Positions 1 through 8,746 are shown, counted from the stretch's first letter. The stretch: 33,940 nucleotides of DNA from a bacterium (GCA_024228395.1 JAAETM010000301.1:1-33940), one strand, 5' to 3'. Numbers and translations are program-made. Notes: generated by a model from the letters alone, not told the origin.

Positions 1-582
1 ATGGATGGACTCATTCCCCGACTCATGCAGCGCAGGGTTTGGCTCGGGGATATTTTGGACAATCTGAGCCTGGGTGAAAGGCCCGGTGTTCTGCTGATTG
101 TGGGGCCCATGGGTTCGGGGAAATCTCTGCTGGCCCGTGATCTTGCCCGAGCGCTCGAACAGCGCGGACAAGCGGCGCGCCGTGTGGATGCTGCGGCCTT
201 GTACGCGGACTCCTTACAGTCTCTGAAGCTCGAAGAGCTCGCAGATGGGGATCAGGTTCTGGCGACCGTCCAGCGGGAGCCGCTTCAGGATTTGCTGGCT
301 ACTAGCACCCAGGGCTGGACCATCGTGCATGGCGCATTCCTGCAGCAACCATGGGTTTTACGCCTGGCGGACCGCATTTTGCATGTGTATGCCGCTTTGG
401 AAGTTCGCGCCAGACGGGTGCATGGCGGCGCACTGCAAGATCGCTATCCGCGCTTGGATCGAGAGTGGGTTTTGGGCCCGGGCGCTTTGCTGAGCGCTGA
501 GTTGGAGCGGCGCTTTCCTTCCGAAGCGATCGCGCACTTTCGCGTGTGCACCGACAATCTGTTGGGGCCCGCACGCACCTAG
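1..582 (+). CDS. P-loop NTPase / small-kinase-like protein (possibly 5'-truncated)
   Basis: The 193-residue protein has a clear Walker A loop, GPMGSGKS at residues 35-42, preceded by a hydrophobic strand (VLLIVG). This is the layout of small nucleotide, shikimate or adenylylsulfate kinases. After the loop come a helix, a variable middle, and a strand ending in DRILHVY that could be the second parallel strand. No lid or substrate motif identifies what it phosphorylates, so no function is assigned. The first base of the window is the A of its ATG, so either this is the true start or the gene continues upstream unseen. It converges on the cysteine-rich protein gene, and a hairpin terminator lies 12 bases after its stop. 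Confidence 0.6.
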   Translation: MDGLIPRLMQRRVWLGDILDNLSLGERPGVLLIVGPMGSGKSLLARDLARALEQRGQAARRVDAAALYADSLQSLKLEELADGDQVLATVQREPLQDLLATSTQGWTIVHGAFLQQPWVLRLADRILHVYAALEVRARRVHGGALQDRYPRLDREWVLGPGALLSAELERRFPSEAIAHFRVCTDNLLGPART

Positions 583-593
583 TCACCAAATGC

Positions 594-622
594 AAAACGC
601 CCCGCATGATGCGAGGCGTTTT
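594..622. terminator. Bidirectional hairpin terminator
   Basis: The arms AAAACGCC and GGCGTTTT enclose a second complementary pair, CGCAT and ATGCG. The stem begins with A residues and ends with T residues, so either strand's transcript gives a hairpin followed by U. It sits exactly between two convergent genes and probably serves both. Confidence 0.8.
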
Positions 623-659
623 GAAGTTGGGCGCGTTTTTGCAGCCTTTTGGCCAACCC

Positions 660-1046
660 CTACTTGCCGCACTTGGTTTTGCAGGCATCGGAGCCGGGAG
701 CCGCGCAGCATGCTGCCTTCTTGGCGCACTTGGCCTTGCAAGCATCGGAGCCACCGATTTCGCCACAGGCGCACAGCTTGGCGTCCTTGCCTTTTTCCAT
801 CTTGCAGCAGCCCGGGGAACCCTTGTCCAAATCACAGCCGGAGCATTTCTCGGCGCCATCTAGGCAGCAGTTGGGGGCGCCCTTGATCTGACCGCAGGAA
901 CCGCAGAGGGACTTGCCTTGGGCAGCGGAGGTGGGGCAATTGGCAGTGGCGGGACATTGGGCGCCGGAGCCACCGCAGTCTGCCGACTTGCATGAGAAGC
1001 CAAAAACGAGAACGAGGGCAGCGAGGATCAGGGCGGGGTACTTCAT
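660..1046 (-). CDS. Exported cysteine-rich protein (putative lipoprotein, possible metal binder)
   Basis: The 128-residue product begins MKYPALILAALVLVFGFSC, a signal peptide ending in a cysteine that could be lipidated, although the residues before Cys19 (GFS) are not a canonical lipobox. There are 20 cysteines, about one residue in six, at 19, 24, 31, 37, 48, 51, 60/61, 68, 71, 80/81, 92, 94, 103, 107, 113/114, 122 and 126. The body repeats CxxC and CC units: LCGSCGQIKG..CC, KCSGCDLDKGSPGCC, LCACGEIGG, then SDACKAKC and SDACKTKC. This resembles metal-binding or disulfide-rich envelope proteins; metal binding is inference. The ATG at 1046 was chosen because it gives the signal peptide; a longer in-frame ORF upstream looks non-coding. 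No clear ribosome binding site precedes it. Confidence 0.7.
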   Translation of the reverse strand: MKYPALILAALVLVFGFSCKSADCGGSGAQCPATANCPTSAAQGKSLCGSCGQIKGAPNCCLDGAEKCSGCDLDKGSPGCCKMEKGKDAKLCACGEIGGSDACKAKCAKKAACCAAPGSDACKTKCGK

Positions 1047-1235
1047 GGAGGATCTTGGGGGGTGGGGGCCAGGCGCGGATTGTGGAAGGGGCTCCGCCAA
1101 GCCAATCATAGGTAGCGGGTCCCCAAATGCACTCGCAGTAGGGAACATGGGGATCCTTTCGGCCGGCAAGGGCGGCTGAGACGGCCTTTTACGATTCTGA
1201 AACGTGAAAATGCCATTTCCGTCCCTGAAAGTTGC

Positions 1236-1286
1236 TTGCTGGTCTGGCCCGATTGCATCTATTATGTCGCGCTTGGCGATCGGGCC
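1236..1286 (+). promoter_or_regulatory. Possible promoter for rpoZ flanked by an inverted repeat
   Basis: TTGCTG (1236-1241) and TATTAT (1260-1265) are 18 bases apart, a sigma70-like arrangement. An 8-bp inverted repeat, GGCCCGAT (1246-1253) and ATCGGGCC (1279-1286), brackets the -10 box and could be an operator. It lies about 80 bases upstream of rpoZ. The rest of the 1047-1343 gap shows no gene. Confidence 0.3.
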
Positions 1287-1343
1287 CGATGCGCACATTT
1301 TGCGTCCCGCCCACTTCCACCCAGGTTGCCACCCCCAAGGAAT

Positions 1344-1574
1344 ATGGAACTTACCCTTCCCCAGCGTCTGCAGCAGTCCGTGCAAGGCTCCTTTCACAAG
1401 ACCGCCCTTCTTCAGAAGCGCGTTCGCGAATTGATCCGTGGCGCCGCTCCCTTGGTGGAGTCCCGTGAAACCAACCCGATCAAAATTGCCTTCCTGGAAA
1501 TGGAGCGCGGCTTGATCGAGTTGATTCCTGACGAAGAGCCGGGCGCCTTGCCGCCCTCTCGCCCTCCGGTCTAA
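1344..1574 (+). CDS. rpoZ: DNA-directed RNA polymerase omega subunit
   Basis: The 76-residue product matches the core of RpoZ, the small subunit that helps assemble and stabilise the beta' subunit. The segment KTALLQKRVRELIRGAAP, then LVESRETNPIKIAFLEMERG, aligns with the omega pattern: helix with a basic R(A/V)R(Q/E)L, a short loop with PLV, then a (V/I)AL.E...G helix. The acidic, proline-rich tail is variable in the family. The ATG at 1344 follows AAGGA closely; a longer frame from 1236 lacks family similarity. lpxK follows 50 bases later. The short length leaves some doubt. Confidence 0.7.
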   Translation: MELTLPQRLQQSVQGSFHKTALLQKRVRELIRGAAPLVESRETNPIKIAFLEMERGLIELIPDEEPGALPPSRPPV

Positions 1575-1624
1575 ATCAACCGCGGTCCGTGCGCTGCGCA
1601 GTTTGGGCCAAGGGTACTTGTTCT

Positions 1625-2743
1625 ATGGGTCGTCGAGCGGATCACATCCTTGCTCAACGGGGCGGCTTCGTGGAATTCCTGCGCCTCCCCGCCGCGCTTT
1701 TTGGCGGGATCGCGTGGTTTCGTGCGCGTTTGTACGACGTTCGAATCTTTCCGGTGCTGCGCGTGGATTTGCCGGTCATCAGCGTCGGAAATCTGTCGGT
1801 GGGCGGCACCGGGAAAACACCCTTTGTCGAGTGGTTGATTCGTCACTTCGAAGCACGCTCGGTTCAGGTCGGAGTACTGGCCCGAGGTTACGGACGCAAA
1901 TCGGGCGAGCTGCTCAACGACGAAGGTCGAATGCTGCAACAGGCTTTTCCCGAGGTCCTGCAAGAGCAAAACCCAGATCGTGTTGCTGGGGCCTTGCGTC
2001 TCTTGGACTGTGGCGCGGATGGCATCGTGCTCGACGACGGTTTTCAACATCGACGACTGCACCGCGACCTGGACATCGTGTTGATGGACGCCACCCGGCC
2101 CTTTGGATTGGCCGCACCCAATGGTGGGGGCGAGCCGGTACGCTCGTTCTTGCCCCGCGGTTTTTTGAGGGAAGGTCCACGCGCTCTCAAACGTGCGCAA
2201 TGCGTGGTATTGACCCGTTGCGACGGCGTTCCTCCCGATCGCCTGCAGACCCTGAAAGAGTGGGTTCGGTGCCACGCGCCCAAGGCGCATCTGGTGGAGG
2301 CGGTTCACCGAGCCACCACATTGCAAGATCCCCAAGGACAGCGGCAGGAGCTTGGTGCGCTCGCAGGCCGCAGCGCTCGCTTGATCAGTGGTATCGGTAA
2401 TCCTGCTGCCTTTGAGAGGTCTGCGGAACTCGCGGGACTGCAAATTCAGGAACACACCATTTTTCCGGACCACCATGATTACGTGCGCGAAGACCTTGCG
2501 TTCCTCGATGGCTTGCCATGCGATGGAGCGATCCCGGCATCGGTGGTTCTCACCACTGCCAAGGATTGGGTGAAGTTGAAGGAACTCGTTCCCGAAGCGA
2601 GTACTTGGGTTCTTTTGGTGGAGATGGAATTGGTCGGTGGAGAGCAGGGCCTTCTGGATTTGCTGGCTTCCGTTTCCCTGGATGAGCGGGCCGAGCAACG
2701 CAGAGCCAAGCGCGCTACCATGCACGCAGGCTTGCATGGGTGA
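1625..2743 (+). CDS. lpxK: Tetraacyldisaccharide 4'-kinase
   Basis: LpxK phosphorylates the 4' position of the lipid A precursor tetraacyldisaccharide 1-phosphate at the inner membrane. The 372-residue protein has an N-terminal hydrophobic segment (about 18-32), the family P-loop with its leading strand, SVGNLSVGGTGKTP (53-66), RGYGR (87-91) and DDGFQH (137-142), all hallmarks of LpxK. The C-terminal half carries the usual FPDHHDY and TTAKDWVKL segments. The start was set at ATG 1625, which has AAGGG upstream; an in-frame GTG at 1589 adds 12 residues of no family likeness. The next gene's ATG overlaps its stop, so the two are probably translationally coupled. Confidence 0.93.
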   Translation: MGRRADHILAQRGGFVEFLRLPAALFGGIAWFRARLYDVRIFPVLRVDLPVISVGNLSVGGTGKTPFVEWLIRHFEARSVQVGVLARGYGRKSGELLNDEGRMLQQAFPEVLQEQNPDRVAGALRLLDCGADGIVLDDGFQHRRLHRDLDIVLMDATRPFGLAAPNGGGEPVRSFLPRGFLREGPRALKRAQCVVLTRCDGVPPDRLQTLKEWVRCHAPKAHLVEAVHRATTLQDPQGQRQELGALAGRSARLISGIGNPAAFERSAELAGLQIQEHTIFPDHHDYVREDLAFLDGLPCDGAIPASVVLTTAKDWVKLKELVPEASTWVLLVEMELVGGEQGLLDLLASVSLDERAEQRRAKRATMHAGLHG

Positions 2744-3877
2744 AACCCCAAGACGAGGAGCCCCTCGAAGCTCTCGGGCCGCACAACCGAACACCGTGAA
2801 CCCCATCCCCACCAAGCCCGAGCCGTTCCTCATCGAATGGAAACCGGCGCCTGAAGCATTTTTGAAGCGTGCGATGGTCGTGGATCCCGATGCCGAATGG
2901 CCCATCGAGCAGGTGGAGGTGCGCGATTCCAGGCGTGGGCCTAAGGCGTGGATTTCCTATCTTGCCCTGCGGCTCGCCCAGTCGACCTTAGGTCATTTGC
3001 CCCGTGGCTTGTGGGGGGACTGCTGGCCCGTGTGGCCCAGTGGTTCGACAAGCGCCACACGTTGGCTGCTTTGGATTACATCGACTCCGCCTTGCCGGAA
3101 TTGAGCTCGAAAGAGAAGCACCGGCTGGTCCAGCGATCGTGGGTTCATCTGATCGATATGTCCTTGACTGCCTCATATGCAGCGCAGCCTTTGATGGGGA
3201 AAGCCGTGGGGGAATTCTTCGACGTGCGCATGACCGAAGACGCCCGGGAGCTGATCGAAAAGGGGACTCCGGTCATTCTCATGGGCTGCCATGTGGGGTA
3301 TTGGGAGGTCGCCGGTCTGGTCCATTCGACCATGGGTTTTGATCCGGTTTTTGCCGTGGCAAAAGCCCCGCGCAACGACCCGCTCTCGCGCCATATGCAG
3401 CGCACTCGCGAGGTCCAGGGAGGGCGCTTGTTGCCCCAGTTGGACGCCATGAAAAGCGTGCCTGCGGCCATTCGGGGAGGGGGTTCGATCATGTTCATGT
3501 TGGATCACCGCTCGCGGCGAAAGCCGGTGTTCGCTCCCTTTTTCGGACGTCCGGCAGCCTGCGCCCGAAGCGCTGGTACCCTATTGCGGCGGGTAGGGGC
3601 ACCGATCGTCTTCTATTCCTGTTGCAAGAGCGATGGGGACAAGCCCTACGAGTTGCTCTATGGTCCGGTCCTGCAGCCGGAGGACCTAAGGGGCCTGAAC
3701 CACACCGAGATCGCCACGCGCATCAACCAAGTGTACGAGGTGCTCATTCGGCGCCACCCGGAGCAGTACTTTTGGCTGCACGATCGATACCGCGACACTC
3801 CCCGGACTTGGGATGCCCTGGAGCGGGCCCAAGCCAAGGGCTTGCAATACCCGTTCCCCCCGACGGATTTGCAGTAG
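2736..3877 (+). CDS. LpxL/HtrB-type lipid A acyltransferase, interrupted by a one-base frameshift
   Basis: This family adds secondary acyl chains to lipid A. The main reading frame contains GCHVGYWEV, the HX4E catalytic motif, and the C-terminal YFWLHDRYRDTP typical of LpxL. The frame holding these motifs opens only at 2948, and its first residues are unlike the family. The expected N-terminal segment, AWISYLALRLAQSTLGHLPR, lies just upstream in another frame that begins at ATG 2736, overlapping the lpxK stop. The frames join if the G6 run at 3013-3018 had seven Gs, giving HLPRGLWGGLLARVAQ. An in-frame GTG at 2796 is an alternative start. As written the gene yields a truncated product; this may be a sequencing error, a real mutation or slippage. 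Confidence 0.8.
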
Positions 3878-3986
3878 GGGAGTTTTCCCGGGGCAAATGC
3901 GGGCCATTCGTTGGCCTGGAGGTGATTCATGGGGGGCGAACGATTATCCTGCCCAGCGGGCCTTCGCCCATCATTCCACCTCACCC

Positions 3987-4955
3987 ATGCCCATGAGCTC
4001 CTCGTCCACGCCCCACCCTTTTCCGGCCATGCAGGGCGTCCACCTGTATCCCCTGGCCGAACGCGATTCCCTGGTCACCACCAAGGACTTCTGCTCGGTG
4101 CCTGACCCGGTGCCTGGCTTCGATGCATTCGTGGATGCCCTGCCGGATATCTACGCGGGCCTGCACTTCAAGCAGCTGGTGGACCGCGTGGTCACCGCGC
4201 GCAAGGCTGGCAAACCCGTGGCGGTGGCCATGGGGGCCCACGTCCTGAAAGTCGGCTTGGCGCCTCTGATTATCGATCTGATGGAGCGCGGTGTGATCAC
4301 CCACGTTGTGCTCAACTCCGCTGGCGCGATTCATGATTATGAGATCGCCACGGTGGGGCGTACCTCCGAAGCAGTCGATACCCAATTGCCCAAGGGCGAG
4401 TTTGGTTTCGCCGATGAGACCGGCCGGGCCATCGCACGCGCTGCCAAGCGGGGAGCCCATCCTGAAGAGGGCGCAGAGGTTGGATTCGGCCTCGCCTTGG
4501 GCCGTTGTTTGATCGACGAGCGGGCCCCGAACTTGCACCTCTCCGTGCCTGCAGCGGCGGTGCGTTTGGGGGTGGGTGTGACCTGTCACGTTTCTATGGG
4601 GGCTGACATCGTGCACATGCATCCCGCCTGCGATGGTGCGGATCTTGGCGCAGCGGCCCTGGCCGATTTCCAACACGTTTGCAAAATGGTTTCGGAATTG
4701 GATGGGGGAGTCTGGATCAACGTGGGGTGCGCCGTCATCCTGCCCGAGATCTTTCTCAAGGCCGTTAGCGTGGCCATCAACTTGGGCCACGATTTGCAAA
4801 ATATAACCACCGCCAATTTGGACATGATTCGCCAGTACCGGGCGGAGACCAATGTGGTGCGTAGGCCTCCCGGAACCGGCATCACATTGATCGGACAGCA
4901 CGAACTGTTGCTGCCCCTATTCCGCATGGCGGTGCTCTCCAAACTCGCAGACTGA
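3987..4955 (+). CDS. Deoxyhypusine-synthase-like conserved protein in the lipid A/heptose operon
   Basis: The 322-residue protein carries conserved blocks: AMGAHVLKVGLAPLIIDLME (81-100), HVVLNSAGAIHDYEIATVGR (106-125), GADIVHMHP (205-213), GGVWINVGCAVILPEIFLKA (240-259) and TTANLDMIRQYRAETNVVRR (274-293). The G-A-H-V-x-K and glycine-rich blocks resemble the NAD-binding fold of deoxyhypusine synthase, and I associate this pattern with uncharacterised bacterial relatives, not with eIF5A modification. No enzymatic activity can be assigned. The start is ATG 3987 or 3993; the frame upstream runs into the acyltransferase gene and is not family-like. It ends 3 bases before hldE, so it is almost certainly cotranscribed with envelope genes. 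Confidence 0.65.
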   Translation: MPMSSSSTPHPFPAMQGVHLYPLAERDSLVTTKDFCSVPDPVPGFDAFVDALPDIYAGLHFKQLVDRVVTARKAGKPVAVAMGAHVLKVGLAPLIIDLMERGVITHVVLNSAGAIHDYEIATVGRTSEAVDTQLPKGEFGFADETGRAIARAAKRGAHPEEGAEVGFGLALGRCLIDERAPNLHLSVPAAAVRLGVGVTCHVSMGADIVHMHPACDGADLGAAALADFQHVCKMVSELDGGVWINVGCAVILPEIFLKAVSVAINLGHDLQNITTANLDMIRQYRAETNVVRRPPGTGITLIGQHELLLPLFRMAVLSKLAD

Positions 4956-4958
4956 ATC

Positions 4959-6464
4959 ATGAACACCAGCCCCATCGAAAATCGGCTGCTCGAAGAGCGC
5001 TTGACCACCCTCGCCAACCCCAGGTTGGCAATCATCGGCGACTTGATCATGGATCGTTACATGATCGGTGATGTGAGCCGTATTTCCCCTGAAGCGCCCA
5101 TTCCTGTGCTTGCGGTCAAGACGAATGAACTGCGCTTGGGTGGCGCCGGCAATGTGGCGGCCAACCTGGTCGCCATGGAAGCCAATGTCGAAGTGGTTGG
5201 CGTGGTGGGCGACGATGGTTTGGGCCGCGCCATGCGCGAAGAGTTCGAAGCGGTTGGGGCCGATGTGGATGGCCTTGTGATCGATGGGGGCCGTCCGACC
5301 ATTGAGAAAACACGCATGATGAGTGGCGTGCAGCAAATGCTGCGCGTGGACCGGGAGGAGTTGACCGCCATCCCGGCCGAGGTGGAGCAGCGGGTCCTCG
5401 AAGCTTCCCTAAGAGCCGTGTCCCGCTGCGATTGCATAGTGCTGTCTGATTACGGCAAGGGGCTTCTAACGGACAAGGTGCTGGGCCAGGTCATCGGCGC
5501 GGCCCGCAAGCGCGGCATACCGGTGTTGGTGGATCCCAAGGGCTCGGACTTCTCCCGCTATCGGGGAGCGACGATGGTCACGCCCAACCACAAAGAAGCC
5601 GAGCTCGCTTTGGGCCGCCCCATACCTGATTTGGAGTCCTTGCCCGCCGCCGCTGATGAATTGAACGAACAGGCCGAACTCGACCTGATCGTGATTACGC
5701 TTTCCGCCGACGGGATCTATTTCAAGAGCCGGGAAAAACCCCTGTGCGAAGGCCGCATTCCCGCCGTGGCGCGCGCCGTGTACGACGTGACCGGCGCCGG
5801 GGATACCGTGGTCAGCCAGTTGGCGTTATACCTGGCCTTGCGTTGGGATATTGCCGACGCCGTGGCCATGGCCAACCATGCGGCCGGCGTAGTTGTCGAG
5901 CGACTCGGAACCCACTCTGTCACGCGCCCCGAACTTATGGCGCGCCTGGTAGCCTCGCGCCCAGCCACGGGCAAGGTGCTCACGGACGCGGACGTGGCGG
6001 GTGTCATGGAAGAGTGGCGCCGCAAGGGCAAGCGCGTGGTGTTCACCAACGGTTGCTTCGACGTGATCCACGCCGGCCATGTGTCCTACCTGCGCTTCGC
6101 CCGCAGCAAGGGGGACGTGTTGATCGTGGGCGTGAACAGCGACGAAAGTGTGTCCCGCCTGAAAGGGCCCACCCGTCCGGTGAACTGCATCGACGACCGC
6201 TTGCAGGTGCTCGCGGCCATGGAGATGGTCGATGCCGTGGTCGCCTTTGGAGAGGACACTCCCAAGAATATCATCGAGCGCGTGACGCCCGATGTGCTCG
6301 TCAAGGGTGAGGACTGGGCCGACAAGGGCGTGGTTGGCCGTGAATGGGTTGAGTCCCACGGGGGCCAGGTCGTTCTGGCGCCGGTCATGGCTGGTCGCTC
6401 GACCACTTCGATTTTGGAGCGGGCCAAGAGTGGAGAGAGGGCCGATTCGGGGGATGGCCATTAG
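4959..6464 (+). CDS. hldE: Bifunctional heptose-7-phosphate kinase / heptose-1-phosphate adenylyltransferase
   Basis: HldE (RfaE) makes ADP-heptose for the LPS core. The 501-residue protein has both halves. Residues 1-325 are a PfkB/ribokinase-type kinase with GGAGNVAANL (61-70) and the catalytic DVTGAGDT (276-283). Residues 355-485 are a cytidylyltransferase-like domain with FTNGCFDVIHAGH (362-374), including the HxxH nucleotide-binding pair at 371 and 374, and VKGEDW (448-453). The length is normal for the fused enzyme. It starts 3 bases after the preceding stop, and the permease gene overlaps its end by 11 bases. No separate gmhA or gmhB is in view. Confidence 0.95.
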   Translation: MNTSPIENRLLEERLTTLANPRLAIIGDLIMDRYMIGDVSRISPEAPIPVLAVKTNELRLGGAGNVAANLVAMEANVEVVGVVGDDGLGRAMREEFEAVGADVDGLVIDGGRPTIEKTRMMSGVQQMLRVDREELTAIPAEVEQRVLEASLRAVSRCDCIVLSDYGKGLLTDKVLGQVIGAARKRGIPVLVDPKGSDFSRYRGATMVTPNHKEAELALGRPIPDLESLPAAADELNEQAELDLIVITLSADGIYFKSREKPLCEGRIPAVARAVYDVTGAGDTVVSQLALYLALRWDIADAVAMANHAAGVVVERLGTHSVTRPELMARLVASRPATGKVLTDADVAGVMEEWRRKGKRVVFTNGCFDVIHAGHVSYLRFARSKGDVLIVGVNSDESVSRLKGPTRPVNCIDDRLQVLAAMEMVDAVVAFGEDTPKNIIERVTPDVLVKGEDWADKGVVGREWVESHGGQVVLAPVMAGRSTTSILERAKSGERADSGDGH

Positions 6465-7302
6465 CGCCAGCGAAGGAAGTCACGGGCCCGGAGATGAGCG
6501 GTTCGTGCCCCGGCACGTACCCATCCCCCTGTTGAGCTTTTGCGGATTTCTGATCTCCACCCTGGGAGCCCTGTGCGGGATCGGTGGCGGTTTGTTCACC
6601 ACCCCCCTGGTCCACTACGGCTTTCGGTTTCCCCTTCGCCGTGCCGTGCCCGTTTCCCTTGCGGTGGTGGCCACGGGCACGATCAGCGCCACGGTCACCG
6701 AATCCTTGCGCGCGAGCAGCGATGTGCAATGGAGTCTGGTGGTGGTACTGGTGGTGTCCGCATTGCTTGGCAACGTGATCGGCTTTCGCCTGGTGCCTCG
6801 CATTTCGGTCCGGACCCTGAAGACCGTGTTCGCCGTGCTTCTGGTCGGCGTCGGCCTCAAGGTCATGATGTCCGCAGAGCATGGAGAACTGCTGGCGCAA
6901 TCGGACTTGGATCTGATGGACCATGTGCGCGTTTTGGGCCTGGGTATGGGCGCTGGAATCTGTGCTCCCTTGCTTGGAATCGGTGGGGGCATGATCCTGG
7001 TTCCCGGCCTGTTGTTCCTGCTGCCTGAGATCGGATACCTGGGCACCCGGGCGACCAGCATGGCCGTGGCTGCTTTTATCTCTAGCCGCTCCTTGTGGCG
7101 CTACTCGTGCCAGGGCAACGTGGGGTGGCATACCGCCCGCTGGTTGGCCCTGGGTTCGTTGGTGGGTGCTTGGGGAGGTGTGGCCCTGGTCCACATTCCT
7201 GGCGTGGCCAATGGCGCCCAGTTTGGCATGGGCTTGATCCTCTGGTTCTCTGCGGTGCGCTTCGGGTACGACGTGTTGAAGTTGCGGCCTTCAGGCAAAT
7301 AG
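6454..7302 (+). CDS. TauE/SafE-family membrane permease
   Basis: The 282-residue protein is strongly hydrophobic with about eight membrane segments and two internally related halves. Each half has the glycine-rich motif of the family: LGALCGIGGGLFTTPLVHYG near the N-terminus and GAGICAPLLGIGGGMILVPG in the middle. TauE/SafE proteins export or import small anions such as sulfonates or sulfite; the substrate here is unknown. The ATG at 6454 overlaps the end of hldE by 11 bases, pointing to cotranscription. A longer in-frame ORF starting inside hldE is rejected because it would begin deep in that gene. Confidence 0.85.
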   Translation: MAISASEGSHGPGDERFVPRHVPIPLLSFCGFLISTLGALCGIGGGLFTTPLVHYGFRFPLRRAVPVSLAVVATGTISATVTESLRASSDVQWSLVVVLVVSALLGNVIGFRLVPRISVRTLKTVFAVLLVGVGLKVMMSAEHGELLAQSDLDLMDHVRVLGLGMGAGICAPLLGIGGGMILVPGLLFLLPEIGYLGTRATSMAVAAFISSRSLWRYSCQGNVGWHTARWLALGSLVGAWGGVALVHIPGVANGAQFGMGLILWFSAVRFGYDVLKLRPSGK

Positions 7303-7345
7303 ATTCAACGCTGCTTGCGGGTGGTTCGCTGCTTGGTGCAAAGAA

Positions 7346-7377
7346 ATCCCCCCTCCCTGGAACAGGAGCGGGGGGAT
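7346..7377. terminator. Hairpin terminator between convergent genes
   Basis: ATCCCCCC (7346-7353) pairs with GGGGGGAT (7370-7377), and CCTG (7356-7359) with CAGG (7363-7366) around a GAA loop. On the minus strand the hairpin is followed by TTTCTTT, which favours termination of the secreted-protein gene; it may also stop the permease transcript. Confidence 0.65.
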
Positions 7378-7402
7378 GGGAGTGCCTGCGTGCCGGGCCC
7401 GA

Positions 7403-8746
7403 TCAGAAAGTCACACTGAGTCCATTGGAGAAGTTGGAAGACCCCGTTGCGAAGGGCGTGTCCCGGTGCCAGAGCTGGAAGTGCCAGGTCTGTCCGGATG
7501 TGATGTTGATCGGGAGGAGACCGGGGATCGTCAAGGGAACGTCGAACCCGGATCCAACCATGGATGTGCCCGCATGGTTTTGGAAGACGCCATTGGCGTC
7601 GTATTGGCCAATGGAGTTGGAGTCGCTTCCAGTCACGTTGTAGCGGTAAAGTTGGGAACTGGGATTTCCGACCAGGCAAAGGCGGCCATTGCTGACCGGG
7701 ATGCCGGCGGTGGGGTCGTTGCCCACGAGGATGTACCCAAACTCGTTGGGCACCCCGTTGATGCTTTCCAGGTGTAGACCGCTGCCTACACCGCTTCCGA
7801 AGGAGCCCGCCAGGATGGTGGGCTGACCGGTGGAGTTCAGATCGGCCGGGTTGCAAAAGAGTGTGCCTGTGGTTCCGCCAGCCCCGCAACCTTCCACTCC
7901 TGAAATCACCATGTCGTAGGTGTTGCAGTTGGTTGCGGAGAAGGCCCAGATATTGACCTCCAGGATGACATCCAGATCGCCTCCGGTGTCGTTTGTCCAG
8001 GTCAAGTTTTCATTGTCCGTGGCGGTGAATCCTTCGGCCAGCTCGTCGGCACCGTTGCCACTACCGCACTGGGCAGAACTCGCGGCACGCAGGAAGCAAT
8101 CTATGTTGCCAGTGGAGCTTGTGAAGAGCAGATCCACGCTGACCGTGGCTCCACTCGCAACGCAGAATGCGTAGAAGTCCGGGTCCGAGCGGCTGACAAA
8201 AAGCGCGGGGATCGTGCCATTGCCAACTAGTGCGGCCGTGGCGCAATCATCGTTGTCCTCGAAGGGGTCGTCGGGGAGGCCAACGCAGGGATCCACGAAG
8301 TGGGTGATGTTCATGGATCCCTGGCCATAGTCCGATCCATAACCGCCGACTTGAATCAGAACCTGGTCACCGGCGGCCAAGCCGTTGAGGGCCACCTGAC
8401 TCAGAAGTCCAAAGGTGTCGTCGTTGTAGTCGGCGCAGGTCGCCGCCGTACCCACCCCGAGGTGCACGCTCAATTTCGTGTCGAAGGTGCTGCCCAGCGT
8501 GTCGAAGGTGTAGTCGCCGGGGGCGGGGGTGGTCCATTGCCAGAACCCATCCTTGTTGATGGAGGATGCACCCCCGGCACAGCTTCCGCCCCCGTTGAAA
8601 CCAGAAGTCGTGAACGGTGTGGTATCGAAGGGAAACGACGCCGCAGTGTTGATCGGGGTTCCCGAACTCGGGTCGTTGTCCTGGGAGAAAGCGCTGCCCA
8701 CTAGGGCCAGGGCGAGAATGGGGATAATGGGGCTGTGGTATGTCAT
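7403..8746 (-). CDS. Secreted PPC-domain protein with C-terminal LSVTF domain
   Basis: The 447-residue product begins MTYHSPIIPILALALVGSAF, a clear signal peptide. Residues of about 30-140 form a beta-rich domain with FDTLGSTFDTKLSVHLGVG, and the next (about 150-295) contains DPFEDNDDCATAALVGNG and SDPDFYAFCV, the pattern of bacterial pre-peptidase C-terminal (PPC) domains. The last 140 residues include NSTGQPTI, NEFGYILVG, GRLCLVG and WHFQLWHRD and end in GLSVTF. The same layout ends the FG-GAP protein at 23043-24725. This suggests a common surface or sorting module; its function is not established. The start at 8746 was preferred to 8782 because it sets the signal peptide at the N-terminus. 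Confidence 0.75.
   Translation of the reverse strand: MTYHSPIIPILALALVGSAFSQDNDPSSGTPINTAASFPFDTTPFTTSGFNGGGSCAGGASSINKDGFWQWTTPAPGDYTFDTLGSTFDTKLSVHLGVGTAATCADYNDDTFGLLSQVALNGLAAGDQVLIQVGGYGSDYGQGSMNITHFVDPCVGLPDDPFEDNDDCATAALVGNGTIPALFVSRSDPDFYAFCVASGATVSVDLLFTSSTGNIDCFLRAASSAQCGSGNGADELAEGFTATDNENLTWTNDTGGDLDVILEVNIWAFSATNCNTYDMVISGVEGCGAGGTTGTLFCNPADLNSTGQPTILAGSFGSGVGSGLHLESINGVPNEFGYILVGNDPTAGIPVSNGRLCLVGNPSSQLYRYNVTGSDSNSIGQYDANGVFQNHAGTSMVGSGFDVPLTIPGLLPINITSGQTWHFQLWHRDTPFATGSSNFSNGLSVTF

Noticed and set aside
1571-2905. 444-codon open frame on the minus strand opposite lpxK
   Set aside because: It is antisense to a clearly recognised LpxK with intact motifs; long open antisense frames are common in GC-rich genes.
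3981-4901. 306-codon minus-strand frame rich in His and Gly
   Set aside because: Mirror of the deoxyhypusine-synthase-like gene, no recognisable domain, composition typical of antisense frames.
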